A stretch of DNA of 64,000 nucleotides from Limanda limanda (Eukaryota > Chordata > Actinopteri > Pleuronectiformes > Pleuronectidae): NCBI RefSeq assembly GCF_963576545.1, contig NC_083648.1:20447654-20511653 (forward strand), written 5' to 3'. The position numbers and the translations under genes were made by a program. The notes below the pieces were generated by a model, which did not search any database, was not told the DNA's origin, and saw only the letters and a list, made by a program, of their open reading frames with translations. Below are positions 1 to 20,200 of the stretch, one piece after another. Numbering within the stretch: the stretch's first letter is position 1; every line of letters starts with the position of its first letter.

Positions 1-3000
1 AGAATACAATTTAAAATAAACTACAAAAGAAAGTGTGAAGTAAGTTATTTTGGAAGGTTAAGGCAAGAATGAGAACCTTCTAGAAAGAACCGAAATCTCT
101 GATGGTTGCCAGAATCTCTCGAATTCACCATTATCACACTGCAGATGATGTGTTTGACAAAGTTGTCAGTTGTCCTGGAACAGTGTCAACACAAGTGTTT
201 TAACTACCGGACTCGTCACTAAGAGTCTATACAGTTGAATCTAAGCTGTGTGCTAATGGTGGCGAATGGACATGTTAAAGCACATAAATAACAAAAACTC
301 AGTTTTATCATATTTTTAACAGACTCTGTCCTCCATCAATAATGTGACTTGCATAATTTGAAGTGGAATAGTTGTGAAAACATACAAATGAGATTCATTG
401 ACTAATTGAAGACATTGTTGGAAAAGGTGGACACATGAACAATTCTTTTTAGTACGTTTAGCATGTTTAGAAATATACATAATTATCTACTCTTACATGC
501 CAATCGTATGATTAAGTTAATACTAATCATTCAGTGCTACCACCATGAGGCAGAAGTATGTTTTTCTGATGAGCAAACAAAGAAGGGAAAGAAATTTAGA
601 GTCCTGGAGGATTTTGACTTTGATGATCAATCAAGTTATCATCAAAATCACACACAGTGAGAGAGAAAAAAGTGTAACTTTTGCCAGCTGTCTTTTTTTT
701 ATCCATTTGCCTTGAACAGGCTTCAGAGAGTCAAACTGCTTATCAGGATGCCAAAGCACAGACATTGTGGTTACAAGCCTCCATGTTCTTCCAAAAATAT
801 GCACGTTAAACATATCTTTAAGGTGCCAGTTGAACAAATATTTTGTGCATGACTAGTGATGCTCGAACAAAGGCAAACAGTGGAAAACACTACAAAACAA
901 ATGTAACCATGTACTGAACATGAGTCTCAGGATATTCGTCATAATCCATATTTACAGGTGAAATGTTCCTTTTGTTTGACATGAACATTTAAACGGTCAC
1001 ATCATTACATACAACTTGTTGGTGTTACATTGCATGGAGTTTATCATACGTACATTTACAACTTCTTACATACACCATTTACATCAGTACCTAAACCAGG
1101 AGCTGTATCACAGCCCTTGGTACATGGTACAAAACAACCATACAGCTACACTGGGAGTGACAAAAGTGATTTGTTGTTTGAAGAGACTACACACTGTGAA
1201 CACAACTTGCCTATTGACTCAAAAACACTAAAGTAATAAATGGCTTCTGGAAAAGTCTTAAGGGTTACTTCACCCAACATATGAAAAAGTGGAATCCAGC
1301 CATGCAGTCACATTTGAATTTCACTGCCCTGAAAACCTACATTGAAATAAGCATGACTCATTAGCACATAACACGGTGTTCGCCCTTGGCTGAGTTTCGC
1401 AGGTATTTGGTTTAAGTCAGGAGAAGATCCAAGTTTTGAAATTGTTGAGTGGGGACCAAAATAATTTTTCATAATTTCTTTCCCAAAAACTCAAATGTCA
1501 ACCTTATAGACTTGACTTGACCGTGATGGATCAAGTCAGTGCCTCTCCATCCATAGAGCCAGGCTGCTAGCATTCCAAACATTGTCTCCTTTTCAATAAA
1601 TCACAAATATTATTTTAAAAGAGTTAAAAGAAACCCACAATGGTTCAATGATTTATCCAGATGAACAAAGTCCCTGTCTCAAGAAGTAGAAGTAGAAAAG
1701 AAAAATATGAACCGACAAGACTAAAAATTCTACAGCCGTGCCGTGGCCATGCTTCAGCTCAGCAGTGATATGAGCAACTAGCCAACATGCACACAAACAC
1801 AATTGTAGCATTTTAATATTTAGCGGCTATGTTTACTATAGCACTAAATACAAAGAGCGCCTTAGGTCAAAATGAAAGTAATTCATTTAGTTTTTTTCAA
1901 AGAACACCGTATTGAGAGGACTTTATTTTGACCTTATAGTCGACCTGATGAAGAGTCAGAATTACTTAAAGGTTCAGTGTGTAAGATTTAGGTGAAAGGG
2001 ATCTATTTAACATTTATAATAACATTTTATTAAAAAAATTCCTACTGATGTTATTACTAGTGTTTCATCTAAATTGTACAAATTGTTGTTTTCTTTACCC
2101 TAGAATGTGCACTTTATATTTAAATATTTCAAACTGGACAAACTTAACACCTTCAGGCTTCTGCAGGTTCTTTCATATTTGGAAGGGGAGGGTGAGGGGT
2201 ATTCAGCTGCAACATGCAACTTCACCACTTTCTTAATCTTACACAATAAGCCTTTAAGTCAAGTGAACCCATTTCATAATTGTCATTACAATTCATCAAA
2301 TAGTCACAGGAGTTATTTCAATGTGGATGACAACGGTCGACAGAGTGGCTGACACTGGTTCTAAAGCCACCTTAGCTACAAATTCAATTCACCACTCCGC
2401 TATTGTATTGGGCTGGAGCCAAACATCTCAAATAGTTGAAATCCTTAACAAATAAACCAAATCTCCATGGATAAAAGCCACTGGTTTTGCAATTAGGTTG
2501 AACTGCCCCTTTAAACTTTATTTCACATTGATAGAACATTTTCAGTTTTTGAGCATGCACACCTCCCCAGAAGTTCATCAGCAGTCGACCTGTAACGCAA
2601 GCTGCTTCGAGATGTAACACTCATCACCAGCACTCATGATTCTTCTCAGCTGTTTTATCAATAAATTGGGTGAGTAAGAACTATAAAGGGGGACAGAAGA
2701 AAGCAAACAGCCGTGACCGTGTGTTTAGTTTTCCCTTCATGCTTGTGAAAATGTAAGTCAAGCCCATTGCTGATTCTTAGAGACGCCTGTTTTGCTGGTT
2801 GCAATTTATGAACTTCTTTTGAGGTACAAGCACAAAAAATGGTTTTATTCATCCCAAGAGAAATATTATAAGCGACTAATGGTCACATTCGGTGAAAAGA
2901 AAAAAACGATTGCATAGTACAAGAATATGAGGAAGGTTTCAATCTTTAAAAATAAGCCTGTCATTATTACCTCAGGAGAACGGCCTCGGACAACATATTG

Positions 3001-3801
3001 AAACTAGTTATGAGACACAGCAATTACATCTGATTTGCCTATATCTGAATGACTACAGCAGTGCAGTCAAAGCATTAGCACTTCCATGCTTTAACAAAAT
3101 CACCGCACACTGATCCTGTGGAGGAGAGCCCATTGTACTGCTCTAAAAAGTAATCTAGTCATTTTTACATAATAACCTGTCTGAATTTACAGATTTAAAC
3201 CTGCAACTATGCTGCAGTGTGTTTATATTGGATTTTACAAGGGTTTCCTTTTTGATTTCATAAATCTGTGTTAATAGAATACACCAAATAATCACAAATG
3301 GACTTAATTTTTCACCAATCACACTGGTAAAATCTATTGTTTGAGCACCTAAGGCTGAATTTATTCTTTTTAATTTCAATGTATCATAAAGTGCCATGTA
3401 AGGTCGCGCAACACTCATGAGTTTTGTGGCACTATTGATTAAGGAAAAAAAAAAAGGCAATCACTTCCAGTACTGGCAGGAGATGTTTGGATTGTGCTTA
3501 TGTATGAAGAGGAAAAAAACATAGGGAAAGAAATTAGGAGTTCTTATAGCTGATTGCATCCGTTCTCCCATTTACTGTATAAGCGCACTGTAAACGTTTC
3601 AAGTGTGATTCCTTCGATGAACTGAGCCTCGTCTCAATGTGGTCCTCATGCATCCTGCAGTAGTGTCACAGCCCTGCCAGCTTCCCGTCTCAGCATCATC
3701 TTCCTCCTCCTCTCTTTGGCAGTAGTGGTCTCTTGGAACTGACTACAATTCAGCTGTGCAATACCATTTGTTTCAGTTCCTTTTTGCTGGCTCCGCTTGA
3801 C
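1..3801. other. oxsr1 3' UTR and downstream DNA, no gene seen
   Basis: This stretch follows the oxsr1 stop codon on the minus strand. No reading frame here looks like a conserved protein; the open frames are short and of AT-rich composition. The part nearest 3801 is expected to be oxsr1 3' UTR. Minus-strand AATAAA words (TTTATT on the plus strand) occur near 3359, 2837, 2515 and 1922, and I cannot say which is used. A short inverted-repeat element sits at 1970-2254. The first 1.9 kb holds nothing I recognise. Confidence 0.5.
1970..2254 (-). mobile_element. MITE-like element, copy 1
   Basis: It begins with aggttcagtgtgtaag, directly after TAA at 1967-1969. It ends in a degraded inverted copy of the same end, followed by TAA at 2255-2257. 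The interior is the reverse complement of the element at 59375-59666: the words matching GTGAAGTTGCA, TAAATATAAA and GATCCATTTAACC occur in mirrored order. The 3-bp TAA flank would suit a PIF/Harbinger-like MITE, but the family is an inference. Orientation is given relative to the second copy. Confidence 0.6.
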
Positions 3802-12325
<8,524 letters not shown>

Positions 12326-12900
12326 GGCGTCGCTGTATGTACGGTGTAAACAAAGCTTGTAAGTAAGACGCTGTGTGGGATAGTAAGTCAGTGGTTACTC
12401 CATTCGGCTCCGGTGATGCTGTCTGCTGCCGCCGCTCCGCCGACACTACGCTGCTGTCAACACTACGCGCTGCTGACTCGCCCGGGCCACAAGTCGGACG
12501 CGGGACGGCAGCGGAACAGCTCGGGTTCCATTTCCGCGCCCATGTTAACAGACGAGAGATGACACACCTGCCGTCGAGTGTTTCTGAAGACCTGTCTTTA
12601 TTATCTGTCGAATGTTTCTGAAGACATATGTTTACTTTCCGTTGAATAGGACACAACACACAAATGTAAATGTTTGCCACACTTCCTCTATGTTTTCAAG
12701 ATAAAGGCACTCCGGCGTTTCTGTTGACTGAACTCATTAATTTGTTCTAGAAGTTTTTTTTTTTTTTTAATTGAAACATATTTCTAGGAGCGGAAAGGTG
12801 CACGGCTTCATTCTGTAAAGTTCACGTTTTTATTTGAGTTTATATTTGAGTTATATTAAATGTTAACCCAAATAACTTAAGGTTACGGACAATAGGCTCT

Positions 12901-13276
12901 CACCCTCTGTTTCTCTCTGCCTCTCTCTTTCCCTCTCTCTCTGTCTGTCTCTCTCTTTCCCTCTCTGTGTGTCTGTCTCTCTCTTCCCCTCTCTCTCTGT
13001 CTGTCTCTCTCTTTCCCTCTCTCTATCTGTTTCTCTGTTTCTCTCTGTCTATCTCTTTCCCTCTCTCTCTGTGTCTGTCTCTCTCTGTCCCCCCCCTCTC
13101 CCTCTCTCTGTCCCCCTCTCGCTTTCCCCCTCTCTCTGTGTCTGTCTCTCTATTTGTTCATCTGTTTCTCTCCTTCTATATGTCTATCTGTCTATCTCTT
13201 TCCCTCCCTCTGTGTCTCTGTGTCTGTCTATCTCTTTCCCTCTCTCTCTCTCTGCTTGTCTCTCTCTTTCCTCTCT

Positions 13277-13310
<34 letters not shown>

Positions 13311-13349
13311 TTCCCTCTCTCTCTGAACCTGTCTGTCTGTATTTCTCTT

Positions 13350-13428
<79 letters not shown>

Positions 13429-13436
13429 TGCACACG
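12901..13436. repeat. Long CT-rich polypyrimidine tract ending in a CA run
   Basis: About 510 bases of almost pure C/T on the plus strand built from CTCT, TGTCT and CCCTCT words. A clean (CT)n run covers about 13353-13410, followed by (CA)n to about 13428. The long open frames across it on both strands (Ser/Leu-rich or Arg/Glu-rich) are composition artefacts. Confidence 0.9.
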
Positions 13437-13548
13437 CTGAGTAAAAAGCACAAAACGATGCGCTACAGGTAAAAAAAGAACTTCCGATGTGGAGCCACTC
13501 CTCAAGGATTAAAACTTATTGATGTAAAGTGTCATAGTAAGACATCTG

Positions 13549-13783
13549 TTATTTACGGTCACTTCCGGGTAAAAACATGTTTATAAACCTTTTATAAACA
13601 TTCAATGGTATAAACACAGTGGAGCAGAGGAGATGGCAGTAGGCTATAGACGCTCCGCTGCTGAACTGCGTCCCGGCACTTCCGCTGCCGTTCCCTAAAG
13701 TGACGCAACGATTTACGTAATAACCTGGGAGAAAGGGCGAAGGGGCCGCCATCTTGAGTGTGGCATACACTGCTAATTAACAA
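13549..13783. promoter_or_regulatory. Promoter-like GC-rich patch with YY1, ETS and bZIP words
   Basis: Within 200 bp: ETS-type cacttccgg near 13560, a second cacttccg near 13678, a CRE-like tgacgcaa near 13701, the palindrome ttacgtaa at 13713-13720, and gccgccatcttg at 13745-13756 (minus-strand CAAGATGGCGGC, the YY1 word typical of start sites). On the minus strand the YY1 ATG opens a frame starting MAAPSPFLPG. It lies 1.2 kb upstream of oxsr1 and 3.5 kb upstream of plcd1 and is not attached to a gene I can identify. Confidence 0.45.
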
Positions 13784-16484
13784 AACAATATATGGTTAAA
13801 ATCTGAAGAAGTAAGAAACAATCAGAACAACGTTACACGTATAAATATGTCCGTCTGTAGAGAGGAGATATTCAGTATTTTATTCTTTTTACATCCCGCT
13901 CTTAGAAAATTGTGCACAGTGCAGTGGATTTCTTGGAGGAAAACTCAGACCATTCACTCGAGTAAAAGTAGCAATACTATACATTACAAATAAATTAAAT
14001 TGTATCTATCTTCCCAAGCTATCAAAAGCTATCATTGGGTAAACTGCTCACTTGGTATAGTATTATCAGATTTTGGACCATCAATTTATTAATCATAGAT
14101 TGTATATAAACATGGATGACGTGTCTACGTTTCCTACCATTACCCAAAAATAAAGTAATAAGTATCCTGCACATGAATACATTTTATGCATCAGGAGCCA
14201 AAGTCTGTCCAGAAGCAATCGACAAATCACAAGTCAATCTCAGCTGTCCATCGTAATGTTTCACCCCATTTTTATAGACTCAACTAACTAGTTAAAACCA
14301 AATGCTTGAACATAAATTATTGTGAGAAGAACTATAGCTAAAATGATAGAAACCATCATGGATAAAAATGTGTTTGATGAATACTTTGACATTTTAGTTT
14401 GGCCCATGTCCCATCTTCTGTCATTGAAAGGGGAAATTCATGAACTGTACTGCAGCAAGCAACTAGGTGGCGTTTGAGATGCTTTGGCTTCACTTTTTGG
14501 GGAGCAGTGTCATCCATCTTTATGCGGTCCATTGTTTCAATAGGCTGATTTAAGTGATTATATTTATAATAATGGATAATTAATTCCGTAACAATATACT
14601 CTTCTATCAGTGTTTTTAATATCTTGAAGGTATCTATTTGAAAAATGAAAGTACTTTAAATTTGCACTTATGTATAGTATATGTTCAGTACAGTGCATGT
14701 TTAGAATGAATTGCATTGCTACTCAGTCAGATGTGTCGTGTCATAATGTTCTGTTGGCACCCGTCAAAGTTGATCCACTGAGATATGAGCATGTTTTGGG
14801 GGAAACTTCTGAAAGTATGTCTGGCATCTGTGGTATCTGATGAAACAGCAGGGCCTGTTCTTGCTTGTTTGACAGGCACAACCAACAAGTAAAGACACAG
14901 ACTTGAATATATTGCAATGATTGTTTTTGTGTATTAAGTAACATCCTGCATTGACAAACACTTGTCTATAGCACTCACACCAAAGGGGGAGGAACAGGCT
15001 CTGTTTTCCTGCCTGTTTCCCGGGATCTCTGGGATTTCAGACAGGGTCGACCCCGCTTCCGGAAGCTCTGGCCCTGATGCTGCATTAAAGCTCACTGATC
15101 GTGATGCTGACAGTGCGCTGAGAGTAAGCCGTGCCTGAAAGGGAAGTGCTGAGAGCCACAGGAGTCCCCAACACACCAGTGACTGCAGTGCTATTATCCT
15201 GCCAAGGCTAAGCTACACATGAAAAGGAAAGCTAAACTCACTGTTAACTATATGGTGAGCCAACTCTACCATTGTTCAAATGAGGGAAAAGGAAATAAAA
15301 TGAAAATAAAAAGATAAGGAAATGATTGCCTAAAGCCTTAGCAGAACTTGACTATCGAAATAATGTTATAGCAGAATTCCACACTGTCTAAGTATTTCTT
15401 GTAAAACCTGATTACAGGGCTCCTGAGGTGATCGTAAAACGGTATTTTTATCCTTTGGCTGCAGGTGCATGAGTGAGCAGTAAATAATGTGGCATGCTAA
15501 CAATGTCAAGTCACTTTTATTCAGGAGAAGTTGTGTGGGGACACTTTTCAATGCAGAGCAGGCGTGTACTGTTAATCTACAGAGACCCACAAATCCCCAC
15601 CATTAGCAAGCACTTGATGAAACCCAGAGCAGAACCTGGCTGAAGAATGCTGGATATACAATAAAGTCACACAGTGTGTAAACTGAGCCCATGACTGGTG
15701 TTTAGAGCTGCTGCTGAGGTGTGACCTGCCCTCCTGTGACATCAGCAGAGCAGCTTGCATGGCAGGCTTGTCAAACCGGTGTGAGGTGCTGCAGAGCTGG
15801 AACCATTCACACCGCCCTGGAGAGAGAAACACACCAGTCTGTCCCCGGACTCCATTCAACAAAGCAAAAACAAAACCAAACTGGTTTTCCAGTCTGCCTG
15901 CGCTCATGGACAGAAGGTCAAGTGACAAGTGAGACGAGGACGAAAAAACCTAAACTGTAGGCTACACAAGAGAGAGAGAAATCCAGAGAGGATGGAAATG
16001 AATGGGGGTGAAAAGACAAACAGCGGTAGGACACATGTTTGTTTTCTGTTTTTTTGTACAAGTTAAAGTGCCTGTCGGGAGTAATCAGGTAAAGCCCTGT
16101 ATAATTATTGGGCCAATGGGAGTGAAGTGACTTTATCTCCTTTTTCTTACAGTTAAATTGCTGCTGAGAAACTTTTTTTCTCCAGCAATGGAGAATATAG
16201 AGTGAAACATGATAGAATAATAACACCTGTGGAGTCGCACTTGTCTATAGGCTGCCAAAAGGTGTGGCCCTATAATCCAGCCTAGTTTCAGCATTGGTGC
16301 AAGCAGAAACTAGTTTTGGCAAACCATGATAGTCTCAAGATTACCTGGGAAGAAGAAATCTACAAACTATTACTGCAAATGTTTGAAACTGAACGTAGCT
16401 CTCTGTTCTCTGTGATGAAGAAGTTTCCACGGGCAAGATGTTGAACACCAAAAATGGCCCCTAATAGTTGTTGAATGCACTAAA

Positions 16485-16540
16485 TGTAATTGTAAGTCGC
16501 TTTGAATAAAAGTGTAAGCTAAATGACATGTAATGTAATG
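16485..16540 (+). repeat. Retroposon 3' tail
   Basis: Reads tgtaagtcgctttgaataaa, then agtgtaagctaaatgacatg and a short TAATG repeat, the common fish SINE/LINE tail. A second copy of the same tail is near 25125-25172. Confidence 0.55.
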
Positions 16541-17114
16541 TTTGTTAAATTGTTTTACAGCTAATTTTGATGACTGTGTTTCTTTAAAACGGGTAAACCT
16601 GGTGGACTTTACAGCAAATCACAGCAACTTGCAGTATAGCAGTATCGCCACTAGAGAGCGTCCGTAAAGCAACAATGTCAGGACTGAACCTTCACTGTAC
16701 AGTAAAAGTGGACTGTGCCGCTTTATTATTAATAAATCAAGTGAAACGTGATGTTTGATTTAGTTTTTTCTTTTCAGATCAAATAGATAGATTGACCTAG
16801 CTGTATTTTAAACATGTATTGTGTTTCTTCTGAGGTTAATTCAAGTGTAATGGCTGTGAACCTTCGTTATAGGAGGTGAGACGCAGTCCGGTATTTAGGA
16901 TGGTTAGCGAGCTCAAAGCTAAATCAAGCTCAAAATCTGTAATTTAAAGTCCTCTACCGGGTGTGTGGATGTTTAAAAATGACGTCACTGCCTTCAGACT
17001 TTATCAAGCCACTTCCCTGCTTCATATCAGATGGAAGTATCTTAATAAGACATAAACTAATATGTTCAGGAGAGGTTGTGTCGCAGCTCCTAAGCACTGA
17101 AGCAGCTGGATAGG

Positions 17115-17116
<2 letters not shown>

Positions 17117-17147
<31 letters not shown>

Positions 17148-17172
17148 TTTGTGTGTGTGTGTGTGTGTGTGT
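17117..17172. repeat. GT microsatellite
   Basis: Interrupted (GT)n with ggtgggtg in the middle, 115 bases upstream of the plcd1 start codon. Confidence 0.9.
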
Positions 17173-17286
17173 TTATGTGTCATCTGACTGAACTTTGACT
17201 GAGGCTAGTCCACGCCTCTTCCTGCACACACGGCTCGCTTCTTGCTCCCTGCGAGCAGTAGGAGCGTTTCAACACCTGAAGGCATC

Positions 17287-20200
17287 ATGAGCTGCCTGCA
17301 GAGACAAGCCGAACTCAGCTCATCTGAGGAGCTAATGCGCTGTGCCAAGAGCCAGAGAGCCATGCAAGTGAACTCGAAGCTGCTAGGTAGGCTGCACAGC
17401 AGGTATCTGAAGTGTAACACAGAGGAGAAGGAACCGAGGGATCATCCAGGGTCGGACCACAGCACACACTGTGAAGACCTCACCTTGATCTGATGTGTGA
17501 AGCTGTTCAACTTTGCTTCTTAAAGGGCTTTTTAATCATCCTGCCTGGGTGGCGTTTTGGACATCCACTCTTTGAGATGAAAACAAGTTAGGAGACAGAA
17601 GGGCTGAGTTTCAGGTTTAAGTCAACTGTCAGAAATGTAATGTTTCATCTGTTCTCTCTGGTCTCTCAGGGATGGAGGGCGATCCGGACCTCCAGTTCCT
17701 CCTTCAGGGTGGAGATCTCCTCAAGGTCCGCTCCTCGTCATGGAGGAAGACCCGCTACTACAGACTCCAGGAGGACTGCAAGACCATGTGGCATGAATCC
17801 AAAAAAACATTCAACGCAAAACAGACCTGTGAGTGCTGTCCCAGCATCCCGCCTGCCTGTGTGTGAGATATTCTGCCTGTCTGTTTTCAGGGTTAATATG
17901 ACTTAAACCATCAAGGGCTTTAAAATAATATTTCTATCTGAAAGACCTGGGTATTTTCAAATACTAACCTTGTTGCTGATGGGTGTGTCTGGAGAGATAG
18001 CGATGACCTTAATGCAGTCACAGTTTGATAACTGTGGTGTAGTCATGTCTTCATTGCTCTAGCTACTTCTGATAACCAAGATCTCTGCACATTAGTGACT
18101 TTAAACTTTACTAAAAGCTCTATTCCTTCAAACCTGTAATGTGACGTCAGTATACTGCAAACAAAAGGCTTATGTTTACCAAGCAGGCTGGTCTGTAATG
18201 CCTAAAGATACCAGAAGTACAGAAGAGCTGCTATTTTTTGTCAGTCCTGGTCGGGAATCCCTTTATTTAACAAAATACCATGAGTGCAGCATAATTTACG
18301 CAGCTTCTCTGCTTTCAGTCTCGCTGTATGACATCTCAGCAGTGAGGATGGGCCGACAGTCGGAGGGTTTAAGGAAGAACACAGAAGAAATGGTGGAGGG
18401 TCGTTGCTTCTCCATTATGTTCAAGAACCGCCGCAAGAACCTGGATCTCATGGCCAGCTCCGAGGAGGAGGCCAAGCAGTGGGTCAGCAGCCTGGAGAAG
18501 TTGATTTTGAACTTAAACAACCTCAGCTCCCAGGAGAAGTCAGAACAGTATCCTTTACATGTTCATGTTTAGTGTTTATTGTTGGTGGTCATACCTTGTA
18601 TTGTATGTATGCATTTGTCCAATCCTTACATGAGAAACTTTCAGTTGGATCTACAGCTGCCTGAGGAAAGCAGACAAGGACAAAGACGACAAACTGAGTC
18701 AGTCAGAGATGAAGAACTTCCTCCGTCTGGTCAACATTGAAGTAGACGACGACTACGCAGAAATTCTCTTCCAGGTGAGGCCCTCAGAGGTTTTTAATGC
18801 TTCATAATGATGGAAATGACATGGAAATGCAATGAGACACTATAAAAACACACTGCTTCAGTGAAGATTTAAACTTCAAACCATGTTTAAAGGTCTCTCC
18901 TAGAACATTAAGTAATTCATTAAAGGTACGAAGACAGACAGGAAAACATGATATTTCAGGCAAATTGTGTGTGTGTGTGTGTTTGTGTGTGCGTGTGTAT
19001 ACACTGTTGTTCTTAAGTAAATTGCCTGTTTGAAAAATAGAGAAATACTTCTCCTTAATTCTACTAATATAGTCATCTTATATCAGTTGTATTGTACAGT
19101 TAGTTCAGTGTCAATTAAACCTTCATTTATTATCCAATTTTCTCATATAGCAATGTGACAAATCCAAATCTGGATACCTGTCTGGAGCGGAGATCCAACA
19201 CTTCTATGACCTGTTGACCCATCGGGAGGAAATTGACGTTATCTACGAACAGTACGCTAAAACTACAGGCTTCATGAGTCCTGAAAACTTAGTTGAGTTT
19301 CTGATGAAAGAGCAGAGAAGCAAAGCCTCACTGGCCCTTGCACACACGATTATCGAGAAGCATGAGCCGGATGAACATGGTCAGTACCTGAACTGAAATA
19401 AGATGTTTTTTGTTTCAGGTTGTTTCTCCACAGTCGGCATCACAGCTCTGCTGGTTTTCTTTAATCACGGACTGATACACAGCGCTGAATGCTCCATTCC
19501 TGGTAGAACCGGAAACCAGCTGGCTGTGTTTTTGCATTTGCCGTAAAATTAGTAATTTCTAGGTTTTAATATAGTGCTGCTAATGCTTTTCTTTAATTTC
19601 CAAAGATTTTTCATATTTGGTATTTACGAACGACCCTTCAGAATCAATTTGTGGTATTGTTTTTCACAGTCGCTCAGCATTAGGGTTTAAAGTAGCAGGA
19701 TCTCTGTGACACCTGTATGGGCAATATTTGGCCAAGTTTAACAGCTCTGTGGTTGGGAGCATTGTTATTGCTTGTTTGCTGTACTGGTGAGTAATTATAG
19801 ATTAAACAACCAAGTGTAATAAAAGAATGAAAGGTAATGTGTAACTTTAAGTGTGCTGATGCCATAAAGAAGAAACTGGATTAAATTAGTTAATGTTAAA
19901 CTACAAGATAAAGTTAAACACATGCAGTTTGCAATAAATACCACGGATTCAATGGGGTTTGTGCATATATAGATCAGTAATATGTTACAATATATTTTTT
20001 GTATTTATAGACCTCACAACGTCCTGAGTCTGGAGGGCTGTTTTTCTCTCTAAGTAAAAGAAGATATCAGTTTATTTTTATATACCCACAGCCTCTTGGA
20101 TTGTTTAATTATTATTTTTCAGTTTCTTAACATTGTTAAGTAATGTGGGTACCTTGAAATACGCTGTTTACATGCATTATTATAACTATGATAAGTTATT

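Larger units (their letters stand above)
12326..17286. other. Divergent intergenic spacer between oxsr1 and plcd1
   Basis: About 5 kb between two head-to-head genes. It holds the oxsr1 promoter, a CT-rich tract (12901-13436), an isolated promoter-like patch (13549-13783), a retroposon tail (16485-16540) and a GT tract close to the plcd1 start. No coding exon could be supported. The 14.0-16.4 kb part shows nothing recognisable. Confidence 0.5.

Noticed and set aside
3155..3460. 101-codon minus-strand frame after oxsr1
   Set aside because: In the 3' UTR region, AT-rich, no family resemblance.
12967..13472. Long Ser/Leu-rich and Arg/Glu-rich open frames on both strands
   Set aside because: They are translations of the CT-rich simple repeat in several frames.
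14934..15176. Minus-strand frame starting MCWGLLWLSALPF with a signal-peptide-like start
   Set aside because: No splice partner, no recognised family and no downstream exon; likely chance.
15572..15960. Overlapping open frames on both strands
   Set aside because: Neither resembles a protein, and the two cannot both be coding; no splice context supports either.
18141..18572. 143-codon frame extending upstream of plcd1 exon 3
   Set aside because: The part before 18319 is intron read-through; the true exon starts after the acceptor gctttcag.
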